Part shown: positions 55,376-64,000 of the stretch, one piece after another | Position numbering within the stretch: the first letter of the stretch is position 1 | Layout: every line of letters starts with the position of its first letter | From: Okapia johnstoni | Taxonomy: Eukaryota; Chordata; Mammalia; Artiodactyla; Giraffidae | Assembly: GCA_024291935.2 (NCBI GenBank) | Contig: CM044322.1 | Location: 26,225,405-26,289,404, forward strand | Length of the DNA: 64,000 bases | Direction: 5' to 3' | The notes under the pieces: model-generated | Database searches by the model: none | Told to the model about the DNA's origin: nothing | Seen by the model: only the letters and a program-made list of their open reading frames with translations | Made by a program: the position numbers and the translations under genes

Positions 55376-57249
55376 GAAAGAATGAAAATTCTAGAGTCTT
55401 GAGTACTGCTGGAGATGGCAAGCCAGGGCTTAGGGCACAGAGTGTGGTTGGGGTTAATATCTTTTATAATCTGACCCTGCCCTACCTCTCCTTTCCTCCT
55501 GTTCTTCCTCACCTTAACTGTTCACTGGTTACCCAGGGACCTCTGGCTTCCTAGCACTTCTCATGCTGTTCCCTCTACTCACTGCCTCCTGCCCCCTCCC
55601 CAATCTTCCAAGACCTATTTCAAATATTCTTGTGCCCCAAGCAGGTACTGCCATTGCTTTGTGTTATAATTACTTGGGTTGCTGCTTCTACTCGCTGGAG
55701 ACTTTTTGAGGCTGAGAGTATTCCCTTATTTTTGGACACCAGGCAGTCCTGCAGTATAGGCAGCTTGCAAATGTTTGTCTAGAATAAGGGCAGGGGAGGG
55801 ACCCCCAATGCAAACTTCCTACCTTGCAGGTTTTCTAAGAGACTTGGACATTTCCCAGCCTGCACCTGAGTCTGTTCGTGTCAGAGCAACCAGGAACTCC
55901 CCTGCAGACTGCCTTCCTCCCTGGGGAGCAGGTTTGGGTTCCTTTAACCAATCTGAGGTCTGGGAGCACCAGCCTGAGGATGGGACCTGTCTGTGACATT
56001 CACCCAGGGGCCCCCAGTGCCTGCAGGAACATCTGGCTTGGGGTAGGTGCCCGTGAACTCTTGCTGGGTGGGTGGCTGTGTGCATGGATGGATGGAGGGG
56101 ATTGTTTGATTGCCATGTGTCGTCATACAGTGTCCAGAACACTTGAGACCCCCCCAGTGAATGCGGGCCTCCCACACTAATGAGGGCTTTGGGGTGTGTC
56201 ATCCAAAGTGCTGTCAGAATTGGACCATGGGTGGGGCGGTTTAGGGCTCTTGATGTAACTGTGGGGCTGAGACTGCCCAACAGGGAGGAACCTATGAAGA
56301 AGGAAGGAAACCCTTCTGGCAGCCCAGAGGCAGGACGAATCTAGCACCTTCAGAACTGAAAGTCTCCCCCCAGTGGCCTGAGGAAGGCCTCAGATGGGGT
56401 GACAAGGCGGCTGGTGGGCAGCCAGGGTGGGAGGGTTTGGAGCTCAGGAGTGAGGTGCTGCACTCTGCGTTTCAGGCTGGAGAATGGCTGGGGGTTGAAG
56501 AGGAGCTGGGTGGCCAGGGAGGCCTCTGCTTGTGTGGGTGGACCCAGGTGGCTTCAGAAGAGGTAGTTGAGGTGGACCAGGAACAGGAGCTGGAGTTGGT
56601 GCCACCTTTCCCCAGGCTTCTGGGGGTGAAGGGACCCCAGGTCCCTGAGGCCTCGCCTCTGCTCCCCTCCAGCCTGCCCCCACAGGCTTGGCTCTGCCTT
56701 TGGGTCCAGGATCCCCGAGGAGTGCAGGTTGTGGAACCTTAGAGAACACCGCACACCTGGGAGGGCCCTGGGCTCCTCCCAGGGTCAGGAGCCTGGGAAA
56801 ACAGCCCCACCTCACTGGCACTGAGCACTTGCTGTATACACGGAGCCCATCCCCTGGACCAGGCTCTGTAAGAGGAGGGAGCCTCACCACCCCGTGAGGG
56901 TTAGACCCATTTTACAGAAGGGGCATCTGAGGCTCAGAGGGGGAGGGACTTGCTTGTGACCACACTCGTGGTCAGTGAGGGAGCCAGACCAGAGACCCTG
57001 GGACCTCAAGAGCTCTGCTGCAGCTGTGCCCTCTGACCTTCACAGATGAGGACTGTGCCCGCCCCCCTAAGGCTGGAAAGAGCTTGGCCTGTGGCAGAGA
57101 GAGGTACCAATCTGCAGGAGGATGTGAGCTTAGTGATGCTTCCGAGGCCAGCTGCTCCGGGCCTGCTTCAGTGAGCTTCTCAGAACCCCCTTTAATCAGT
57201 CTCTAAGTGAGGTGAGAATCTTGCCTGGGTCTGCACCGTCCTGAGTTAC
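55376..57249. other. Unique intronic DNA before the coiled-coil exon
   Basis: A MIR in reverse lies at about 56820-57000 (CTGAGCACTTGCTGTATACACG, CATTTTACAGAAGGGGCATCTGAGG). The 101-residue frame 56437-56742 has no domain. No exon is called. Confidence 0.5.
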
Positions 57250-57445
57250 TGTTGTGCTGACTGTGCCTGGAGTCAACCAGGTCTGGGTTCAGACCCCACC
57301 TCCGTTACCTACTCACTTTATGAACTCACGGAGTTTCTTAGTCTCTCTGCACCTCGACTTCCTAACCTGTGAAAGGGGTTAGATCTCCTGCCTCCAAAGG
57401 TTTTGGTAAATGAGGTAAAGCATGTAAAGTGTAACTGGGCGTGAC
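57250..57445 (+). repeat. MIR relic
   Basis: GCCTGGAGTCAACCAGGTCTGG, CTTTATGAACTCACGGAGTT and CTAACCTGTGAAAGGGGTTAG in MIR order. Confidence 0.75.
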
Positions 57446-57756
57446 TATAATGCTCCAGCCCTCTGCAGGGAGGGAGACCCTGGCCATTGGAGTGGATGCT
57501 CTAGTTGCAGCCACAGTGGAGCCCTAGACAGTGTGGAGGGATGCAGGGGTGAGGATCCCACTCGGCGTGCTCTGCAGACTGTGGGTGGGGCCCAGGACCA
57601 GGGCAGAGGCTCTTTGCAATAAGGTGGTTTTGGGGTTTTCTTCCTGCACACGGTAGGAACGGTGCTGAGCACAGAGCAAACAGGCTGAAAAGCCAAAGCA
57701 CCTTCAAACTGTCCCCAGAAAAGTGAGCTAGCGCAGCCAGCGTCCCCTGTCCCCTG

Positions 57757-57783
57757 CTCTAACCGCGTGCCCTTCTCCCCTAG
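57757..57783 (+). promoter_or_regulatory. KAZN: Branch point and 3' splice site of KAZN intron
   Basis: CTCTAAC at 57757-57763 fits the yUnAy branch-point consensus with A at 57762, 21-22 nt before the TAG acceptor. A short pyrimidine tract (CCCTTCTCCCC) lies between. Confidence 0.75.
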
Positions 57784-57975
57784 CGCTCCTGCGGGAGGAA
57801 GTGTCCCGGCTCCAGGAGGAAGTCCACCTTCTCCGGCAGATGAAGGAGATGTTGATGAAGGACCTGGAGGAGTCGCAGGGTGGCAAGTCCTCTGAGGTCC
57901 TCTCGGCCACCGAGCTCAGGGTCCAGCTGGCCCAGAAGGAGCAAGAGCTAGCCAGAGCCAAAGAAGCCTTGCAGG
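57784..57975 (+). CDS. KAZN: Kazrin internal exon, N-terminal coiled coil
   Basis: This 192-nt exon is phase 1 at both ends and encodes 63 complete residues from LLREEVSRLQEEVHLLRQ to KEQELARAKEALQ. I recognise it as the kazrin coiled-coil segment shared by the main isoforms. Leu and other hydrophobics recur at heptad spacing, mixed with Glu, Lys and Arg; a GGKSS break lies near residues 32-36 of the exon. The acceptor TAG ends at 57783 and the donor GTGAGT starts at 57976. The first two bases complete GCG (Ala) with exon 1, where human has Val as I recall it. Exon residue 24 is Met, where I recall Ala in human. In the family this coiled coil mediates self-association and partner binding, including periplakin and endosomal partners. 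The exon is symmetrical, so skipping it would keep frame. Confidence 0.97.
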
Positions 57976-60198
57976 GTGAGTGACAAGTCGGTGACAGCTC
58001 CCTCCTCCCCCTCACCTGGGGCTCAGCCAGGGCCGCGGAGGGCACCGGGAGCCAGGGTCCTGCGTCTGCAGGGGGAGTGACATGGATCTGGGAGTCTCCC
58101 AGCACGGACTGCCCCTTCCTTCTTGGGTGGAATCCTGTGTTGTGCTGGGTCGGGTACAGGTGTCATTCCATCCTGTGGTGTGACCACCTCAAGATCTCCA
58201 TCATGGCTGGTCATGGGGCGCCTCCCTCCGATGCATGATTGGCAGGTAGTTAGTTATCTTTGCTGAACCAGGGTGCTGTCCCAGCAGCTGGGTCTCCTCT
58301 TTCCCAGAACTCTCCGGGTCCTGCGGTGCCTCCCCTGCAGGACAGTGTGGGTGTGTGGGGGTCTGTGCTGGAGGACACGTCCATCCACCACTTCACTCAT
58401 GCTTGCCATGGTGGGCTCTCCAGGGGAGGGATTGGCCTCTTCTTGCTTTTACTTGGTGTGAAGGAGCTCCCCTCTAAGAAACACAGCACCCGGCCCTGGG
58501 TGGGGGGAGGAGCTGGGAGAGAAACCACTTGAAGAAACAGGAGGTCGGTGGGCCCACGTGTCAGCTACTTTCCTTAAAGCTGGCCTGGGATACTGGTGGC
58601 TGACATACCTCTCTCTCCTGGGAGCCACCTGCCCACACTGTGTCTCAAAAGGTTATTTGAGAAAGATTGGAAGCCTTCTCCGAATAGTCTTGCAACAGGA
58701 AACATTGGGGGAGAAAATATTTGGGGAGGTCTACCTTGATCTCTTGAGCCTCTCTTAGTATCTTTGATTCTCCTGGGGAGGGAAGAGGCAATCAAGCTTG
58801 GCAAGCTCCTTCCCACTTACCACTGACTAGAACTGATACTCTCTGAAGACTTCGTTTGTGAAGCCAAAGCAGGTTTATTCTTTACATTGATTTCGGCCTG
58901 CTGTAGCAAAGACCCCAAAATAGGGTGGCTTAAAGAATCTGTTTGTCCCTTTCTTCTGTACCATCCCAAGGGCATTTCAGGCTGGTGGGCATCTCTGCTC
59001 CCCTTGGCCTGTGATGGATCCAAGGAAAGAGCTGAAGTTCAAGGTCAGAGTGTCTTTGGCAGGAGTGTGATCGTATGGCTGGGCCTGGCTGCAGTGAGTG
59101 CTCGGGGTCTGCGTTCCAGCTACAAGGCTCCCGAGGAGTGGGAGTCGGTGGTGGAGAAGGGATTTTGCTAGATGATTAGTTAACTCTATCCTCCTGGGTT
59201 TCCCTGACCAGAAGTGTGAAGTGAGCAGCAGAACACTGGTGAAGCCAACTGTCTGTCCAATACCCCACCACCCAGGAAGCTCAGGAAACCACTGAGCCCT
59301 CATCCAGGTGTTCCAGCCCCTTTCTGTATCCTTCTCAGCAGTACACATTATTCTTCTGGTGGGCCCACTTGGACAGTGTTCAGGGTGGCGAGCAGGTGGT
59401 CTGTGTCATGGTCCAGCTGATGCCGCATGATCAGAAGTCCCTGTGCCAGGCATGCACACTTTCTCTACACAAGTCTCTTGCAGTCCAGGCAGATCTGTGT
59501 GAGCCCCCTCCTCTCCCATCTTCCCAGAGGCCCTGGAACATCCCTACCTTTCTCAGGAAGGAGAACCCAAGTCTCAGAAGTCTTCCATATGGGACAAGTG
59601 TTCCTGGGCCTGGGACATATGAGTTGGTGTCCTTTGGTCTCACCAAGCTTTGCGATCCTGCAGAGAGTTGGGAAAGCAGCCAGACACTGTCTCAGCCTCC
59701 TCAGCCAGTGTTCATTGCAGGACAGAGACACCTGCCTTCTGTGTCTTGGGCCAAGGAAAGAGCTCTCACACTTACTCTGCCTTCTGGACCTGTGAGGAGG
59801 CAGAATCCCTCTGTATGCTGTTCCAGGGCCAAGGGGAATGGGCAGGGAAGCTCATTTACCCTCCATTCCCCAGCTCCTAGGACAGACAGCCTACACTCCC
59901 CAGACCTCAGCTTTCTGATCTGAATGATGGGACAGTAACAGTGAGTTACATGCGGTCATGTCTGTGAAGGCTGTTACCATGATATGCATCCGTCTCTGTG
60001 TGGCCCACAGGGCACAGAGCTTTGCAGGCATTTCTTCCCAACTCTGTGCTGTATGATTTCTTATCCCTCCCCAAAGGTCTTCAGAGCCTTGCTCAAGGAC
60101 CCAGAGATCCCCTTGATGGGGCAGCTCCTTTGTAGGAACAATAATCTCATCAAGAAAGATTTGTCAGTATTCATTCAAGGAAGGCTTTATTGAGCACC
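57976..60198. other. KAZN: Start of the next KAZN intron
   Basis: Begins with donor GTGAGT. The next expected kazrin residues (AMKADRKRLK) are not found in any frame to the window end. Sequence at about 58880-59330 looks like an old decayed repeat; the 184-residue frame 59369-59923 has no domain. Confidence 0.6.
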
Positions 60199-60610
60199 TA
60201 CTATGTGTTCCAGCGGGCTTCCCTGGTGGCTCAGATGGTAAAGAGTCTGCCTGCAGTGTGGGAGACCCAGGTTTGAACCCTGGGTCAGAAAGATCCCCTG
60301 GAGAAAGGAATGGCTACCCACTCGAGTATTCTTGCCTTGGGAAATCCCATGGATGGAGGAGTCTGGTAGGCTACAGTCCATGGGGTCGCAAAGAGTCGAA
60401 CACGACTGAGCGACTTCACTTTCTTTTTTTTCTACTGTGTTCCAGCACTGTTCTACACACTTGGTCTACCATTCACCCCAGTCCTGCTGGGAGGTATTAA
60501 CCCCTTTCACAGATGGAGACAGCTGAATGAGGTTCAGGGAGGTTAAGTAACTTGGCCAAAGTGACAAGCTAATTATCAGCAGAGTCCAAAACTTTATCCA
60601 CTGTGCTAAA
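60170..60610 (-). repeat. MIR interrupted by Bov-tA
   Basis: Reverse MIR: GGCTTTATTGAGCACCTACTATGTG at the left. After the SINE come CCAGCACTGTTCTACACACTTGG, GAGGTTCAGGGAGGTTAAGTAACTTGG and TATCCACTGTGCTAAACCCC. Confidence 0.8.
60199..60446 (+). mobile_element. Bov-tA SINE downstream of the KAZN exon
   Basis: Full-length copy between TACTATGTGTTCCAGC (60199-60214) and CTACTGTGTTCCAGC (60432-60446). It lies in the opposite orientation to the Bov-tA at 53552. Confidence 0.93.
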
Positions 60611-60684
60611 CCCCTTTTCTTCCCTCTGGATGAGGTCACTAGGGATGAAGTCAGCCTGGACAGGAGAGACCAGAGGCCACCCTA

Positions 60685-60950
60685 GCTCAATAATGGAGAC
60701 AGCAGATTCTGGAGTCAGATCTGGGCTTGAATCCCAGCTCTGTCACTTACTAGCTGTGTGACCTAGGGCAGATTCCTTAACCTCTCTGAACCATAATTCT
60801 CTTGCAGAAGGTAGTAATACCTGTTTTTCTTATAATTGGGACCAATTATAACTGGTAGCTACTTCACAGAATTCTTGGGAGAATTAGTGATATGAAGCAC
60901 TTGGCCCAGTGCCAAGTACCATTAGTGCAAATATTTAGTAATGATCAGAT
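60685..60950 (+). repeat. MIR relic, near full length
   Basis: GGAGTCAGATCTGGGCTTGAATCCC, TAGCTGTGTGACCTAGGGCAG, CCTCTCTGAACCATAATTCTC and a 3' GCACTTGGCCCAGTGCC in MIR order. Confidence 0.85.
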
Positions 60951-61411
60951 GAGAGGAGGCTTGGCAGACCTCCTTGGATTTCTTTGGAGATGCTGGTCAC
61001 CTGATTCCCATTCAGGGTGGCCCAGACCCTAGACCCGCTGAGCCCATCTGCGTTCAAGGTAGCAAGTGTTCCTGAAAAGCAGTGAGGTGAACACCTTCAT
61101 CGGCCTCAGGCATCCTGCCTGGTGTTCTCTACAAAGTCACAAAGATGCTTACTCCCTGGCCATAGCACGTGGTGAGTAAATTGCAGACAGATGTGGGCAG
61201 GAGGAGACTGGGGCATGAAGGGGGATTTATGTGCCCTTAATGAGAAAGATGAGAATAAATGCACCAGCCAAGAAAGCTGCAGATGTTGGACGACACTTGT
61301 TAACAACCAGTGTCCCTACGGTGGGAAAATGTAGAACCCCCAAAGACTTCCACTCTGGTGGTCCCCACCCGGCCACCCTCAGTCTAGTAGCTTGGGATTG
61401 TTTGAAAGTAG
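60951..61411. other. Unique intronic DNA
   Basis: No exon or repeat family recognised. Confidence 0.45.
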
Positions 61412-61588
61412 AATTTTCTTTTTTTAATATTTATTTGGTTGCACTGGGTCTTAGTGGCAGCACACAGGATCTTCAGTCTTCGTTGAGACATGCTGGATCT
61501 TTAGTTTCAAGATCAGGGATTGAACCCAGGCTTCTTGCTGCACTGGGAGCTCAGAGTCTTAGCCACTGGACCACCAGGAAAGTCCCAA
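61412..61588 (-). mobile_element. CHR-type SINE, truncated long form
   Basis: Reverse: TTTTTTTAATATTTATTTGG, CACTGGGTCTTAGTGGCAGC and the head CCACTGGACCACCAGGAAAG. Confidence 0.88.
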
Positions 61589-62239
61589 AACTGGCATTTT
61601 TCAATACGTGAGAAGATTAGGAACCCAAGCAAACACCCAAGACATCGGGCCATGATTCCAGCATCAAAGAATCCAACAAAAAGAATCAAGTCTGGGAGAA
61701 TTGGGGTTTAGAAGATTTCTTTGTTTAGAAGGTTCTGCCGGGATGAGTCTGGGAATGTTTGGTTTAGGACTTTGGTCTCACCCTGAGTTCAAAGCCAGAA
61801 GCTCTGAATGATTGTTTAATAAGGAATGGTGCTGTCCAGTTTGTAAACTTACCCCAGAGTCCCTTCGTGACCCCACCCCTACAAACGTGGTGAGCTTGTT
61901 GCCTGGGGGACTCCTTTGCGGTGTCTTGATTTACCCCTCAGTTTCATTGATTTCATTCAAGATTCAAAGCATTACAGAAACAATGATCATGAAAATTCCC
62001 TTCTTCCCTTTTTTAATCACTTAATGGCATGTCGAGTGTGTTGAGCATTTTCCCACAAGGAAAAATGCTCCTCGAAAACATAATTTTTAATGACTCCGTA
62101 ATGTTCTGCCAAATGGAAGCCGTGTAATTTATTTAGGCACTTTTCTGTTATTGGACATTTGTCTCCGCTTTTTCTTCTTTTCATTCTTGCTGTTACGTAG
62201 CGCTGCACTATGCAGATCTGTGTAAATCTGTTTTCTTAG
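61589..62239. other. Unique DNA, then a probable decayed L1/ancient repeat
   Basis: 62015-62230 (TTTTTAATGACTCCGTAATG, GTTATTGGACATTTGTCTCC, GCGCTGCACTATGCAGA) follows a familiar ancient mammalian repeat pattern; the family is not certain. Confidence 0.45.
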
Positions 62240-63785
62240 GATAGCATTTATCAAACCTTCTGGTCTCTGGACCACTTTACATGCATAAAATTGATGACCC
62301 CAAAGAGCTTTTGTTTATATGGTTTAGATCTATCAGTATTTGTTATTATAGAAATTAAAAGCAACATGTCTATATTATAAGTAATTTATTTTAAAATAAC
62401 AGTACTAAACCTATTACATGTTAACATTATTTTTAAGTGAAAAATGACTGCTTTTTCCTAAATAAAAAGACTTGAGGGAGAATGGCAACATTGTTTCACA
62501 ATTTTCAAAAACTTTTTAATGTTTGACTTCATAGAAGACTGCTGAGTTTTCATAGTTACTCCTCAGTCAGGTTACTGTGATTTGTTATTTTGGTTGAAAA
62601 TCTAGCATCACACAGATGTGTATCTGGAAGAGGGAGGAATAAATTAATTGTCTTATTAGATAATTGTGGATATTTCTCTTGATGCCATACTAGAACTCAC
62701 CAAATGGTAGTTTCTTAGAGGTGTGCTGAGTGTGGAATCTAAATCCATATCCAATGAAGGTTTTGTGCTCTGGATGGACAAAAACCATTGGTCAAATTCA
62801 CACTTTGAATGGAGATTGTAGCTCAGTGGTAAAGAATCTGCCTACAATGCAAGAGACCCGGGTACAATCCCTGGGTCGGGAAGATCCCCTGGAGAAGGAA
62901 ACGGCAACCACTCCAGTATTCTTGCCTGGAGAATTCCATGGACAGAGGAGCCTGGAGGGCTACAGTCCATGGGGTCACAAAGAGTCAGACGCGACTGAGC
63001 AACTAATACACACATGGAGATTGTACCCATACATGATTTTTTGGAATCTAACATTGATCACTCAGAAAATAATGGTTCCCTGAGTGATGTGAATCCTCCA
63101 AAGGTTCATATATTTCATTGTCCAACATCAAAAAGTCATACCTGTTAACATTACTTAAGAAAAGTCTTTAAGTCTTGAGGATCTGGTAAAGTCCTCATGG
63201 CAGATCAAGTTTGCCCAAATTCTTATTTTCACTCAAAATTTCAAGTTTTATCACTGGCAACAAATACTGTCACTTGTTTTCTGAGAATTAATAGGTGTAC
63301 TTATTTGGTAACTTACTAGTTCAGTAGTTTGCCAGATACTATACTGTATGTTAGTCATTCTTTCAATTACAAACGATGTCCTACAAAAAGTGACTAGCTA
63401 GCAACTCAGTTTCACAAATGATTTTCCTTGAGACAGCCATTGTACTTTGATATGCAACAAAAGAGTTTTAAGTGTACTTCCCATTTTATTTAAAAAAATA
63501 TGTACTTGGGGATCAAGTTTGAATAGAATTAATTATTTTTACCTCTTCCTCAAGGATATTCTTAAGTAAAACTGCCCCTCCCTTTTTTCCAACTATGAGT
63601 GCATTGTGTAAAGAACATAGTTACTACTTACACAGTTTGATGCCACTGTCATGATTTCTCCAAAGATGTCAACATTTTACCCAGCATAGCTTTTTTACCA
63701 ACATTACAAATATTTACACAGTAGAAGAGGCAAATAATGTCTGAGTACTATTATGAAAATAGTTTTCCTCTTGGACCCCCTGAAA
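62240..63785. repeat. Long AT-rich ancient repeat, interrupted by Bov-tA (family not assigned)
   Basis: About 1.35 kb of AT-rich sequence, excluding the SINE, bounded by CTTCTGGTCTCTGGACCAC at the left and CCTCTTGGACCCCCTGAAA at the right. CCAAAGAGCTTTTGTTTATA and GATAATTGTGGATATTTCTC are familiar from mammal-wide repeats. No open frame of note. Confidence 0.5.
62809..63025 (+). mobile_element. Bov-tA SINE with perfect 12-bp duplication
   Basis: ATGGAGATTGTA at 62809-62820 and 63014-63025 are identical. The SINE starts within its head (GCTCAGTGGTAAAGAATCTG) and ends ACTGAGCAACTAATACACAC. Confidence 0.93.
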
Positions 63786-63960
63786 TGTTATTGGTGGTGG
63801 TAGTGGTGGTGACAGCTGGTATTTTTGAGCACTTTTAGCTCAAAATGCCACACACTTTAGCTCATTTAATTTTTACATGCGTATGAGGTGGGCTATGGAT
63901 GTGCCAAGATTACCCGGCAGTACCTGGTTTGGGCCGGGTTCAGACTTCAGCAGGGACAGA
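63786..63960 (-). repeat. MIR relic with a (GGT)n-rich start
   Basis: GGTGGTGGTAGTGGTGGTG at about 63794-63812, then TTTGAGCACTTTTAGCTCAAAATGCC and CATTTAATTTTTACATGCGTATGAGG in reverse MIR order. Confidence 0.65.
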
Positions 63961-64000
63961 GAGGGTATTACTGTAGGGGATATAGCATGGTAAGAAGGCC

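Larger units (their letters stand above)
19865..57783 (+). other. KAZN: KAZN intron of about 37.9 kb
   Basis: Bounded by donor GTAGGT after 19864 and acceptor TAG before 57784. Both flanking exons are in phase 1. I found no other exon in kazrin frame inside it. Most of the content is interspersed repeats, listed separately, plus unique DNA that may hold regulatory elements. Confidence 0.85.

Noticed and set aside
56437..56742. 101-residue open frame near the KAZN exon
   Set aside because: No resemblance to kazrin or any family I know, no bounding splice sites in a consistent phase, and a competing minus-strand frame of similar length.

Overview
This window is nuclear DNA from a ruminant, very probably a bovid. 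It is crowded with ruminant-restricted retroposons: Bov-tA and Bov-A2 SINEs, BovB LINE 3' ends, CHR-type tRNA-Glu SINEs and bovine-type L1 tails. These lie over an older layer of mammal-wide repeats (MIR, hAT and Tc1/mariner relics). The sequence does not separate cattle, sheep, goat or a close relative.

I can support one protein-coding gene, KAZN (kazrin), on the plus strand. Two of its coding exons are visible. The first is an alternative first exon inside a roughly 1-kb CpG island (about 19.25-20.2 kb); its start codon is at 19657 and its splice donor follows 19864. The second, at 57784-57975, is an internal exon encoding part of the kazrin N-terminal coiled coil. The intervening intron is about 37.9 kb and both junctions are in phase 1. 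The next downstream exon is not in the window, so 57976-64000 is the start of another intron. Sequence left of 19.2 kb is upstream of this promoter. If the longer kazrin isoforms use a more distant first exon, as known in human, it is also intronic to them.

Layout: 1-5.4 kb holds a hAT relic and an old L1 carrying a nested stack of three SINEs. From 5.4 to 15.4 kb there are MIRs, MER20- and MER5-like relics, several SINEs and three L1 tails. From 15.4 to 19.2 kb is mostly unique DNA leading into the promoter. From 19.2 to 20.2 kb is the CpG-island promoter with a GC-box run, a CACGTG E-box, an 8-codon upstream ORF and KAZN exon 1. From 20.2 to 57.8 kb is the long intron, with dense SINEs (five minus-strand Bov-tA copies between 29.7 and 33.2 kb), two terminal-inverted-repeat elements, (TA)n and poly(C) tracts and a BovB fragment. 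From 57.8 to 64 kb is the coiled-coil exon and intron with MIR, Bov-tA and a long AT-rich ancient repeat.

I found no second gene, structural RNA gene, CRISPR array or novel molecular system. The points most worth following up are the alternative promoter with its uORF, an inverted Bov-tA pair around the KAZN exon, closely spaced inverted SINEs in the intron, repeated SINE insertion at one MIR motif, and the nested insertions with readable target-site duplications.
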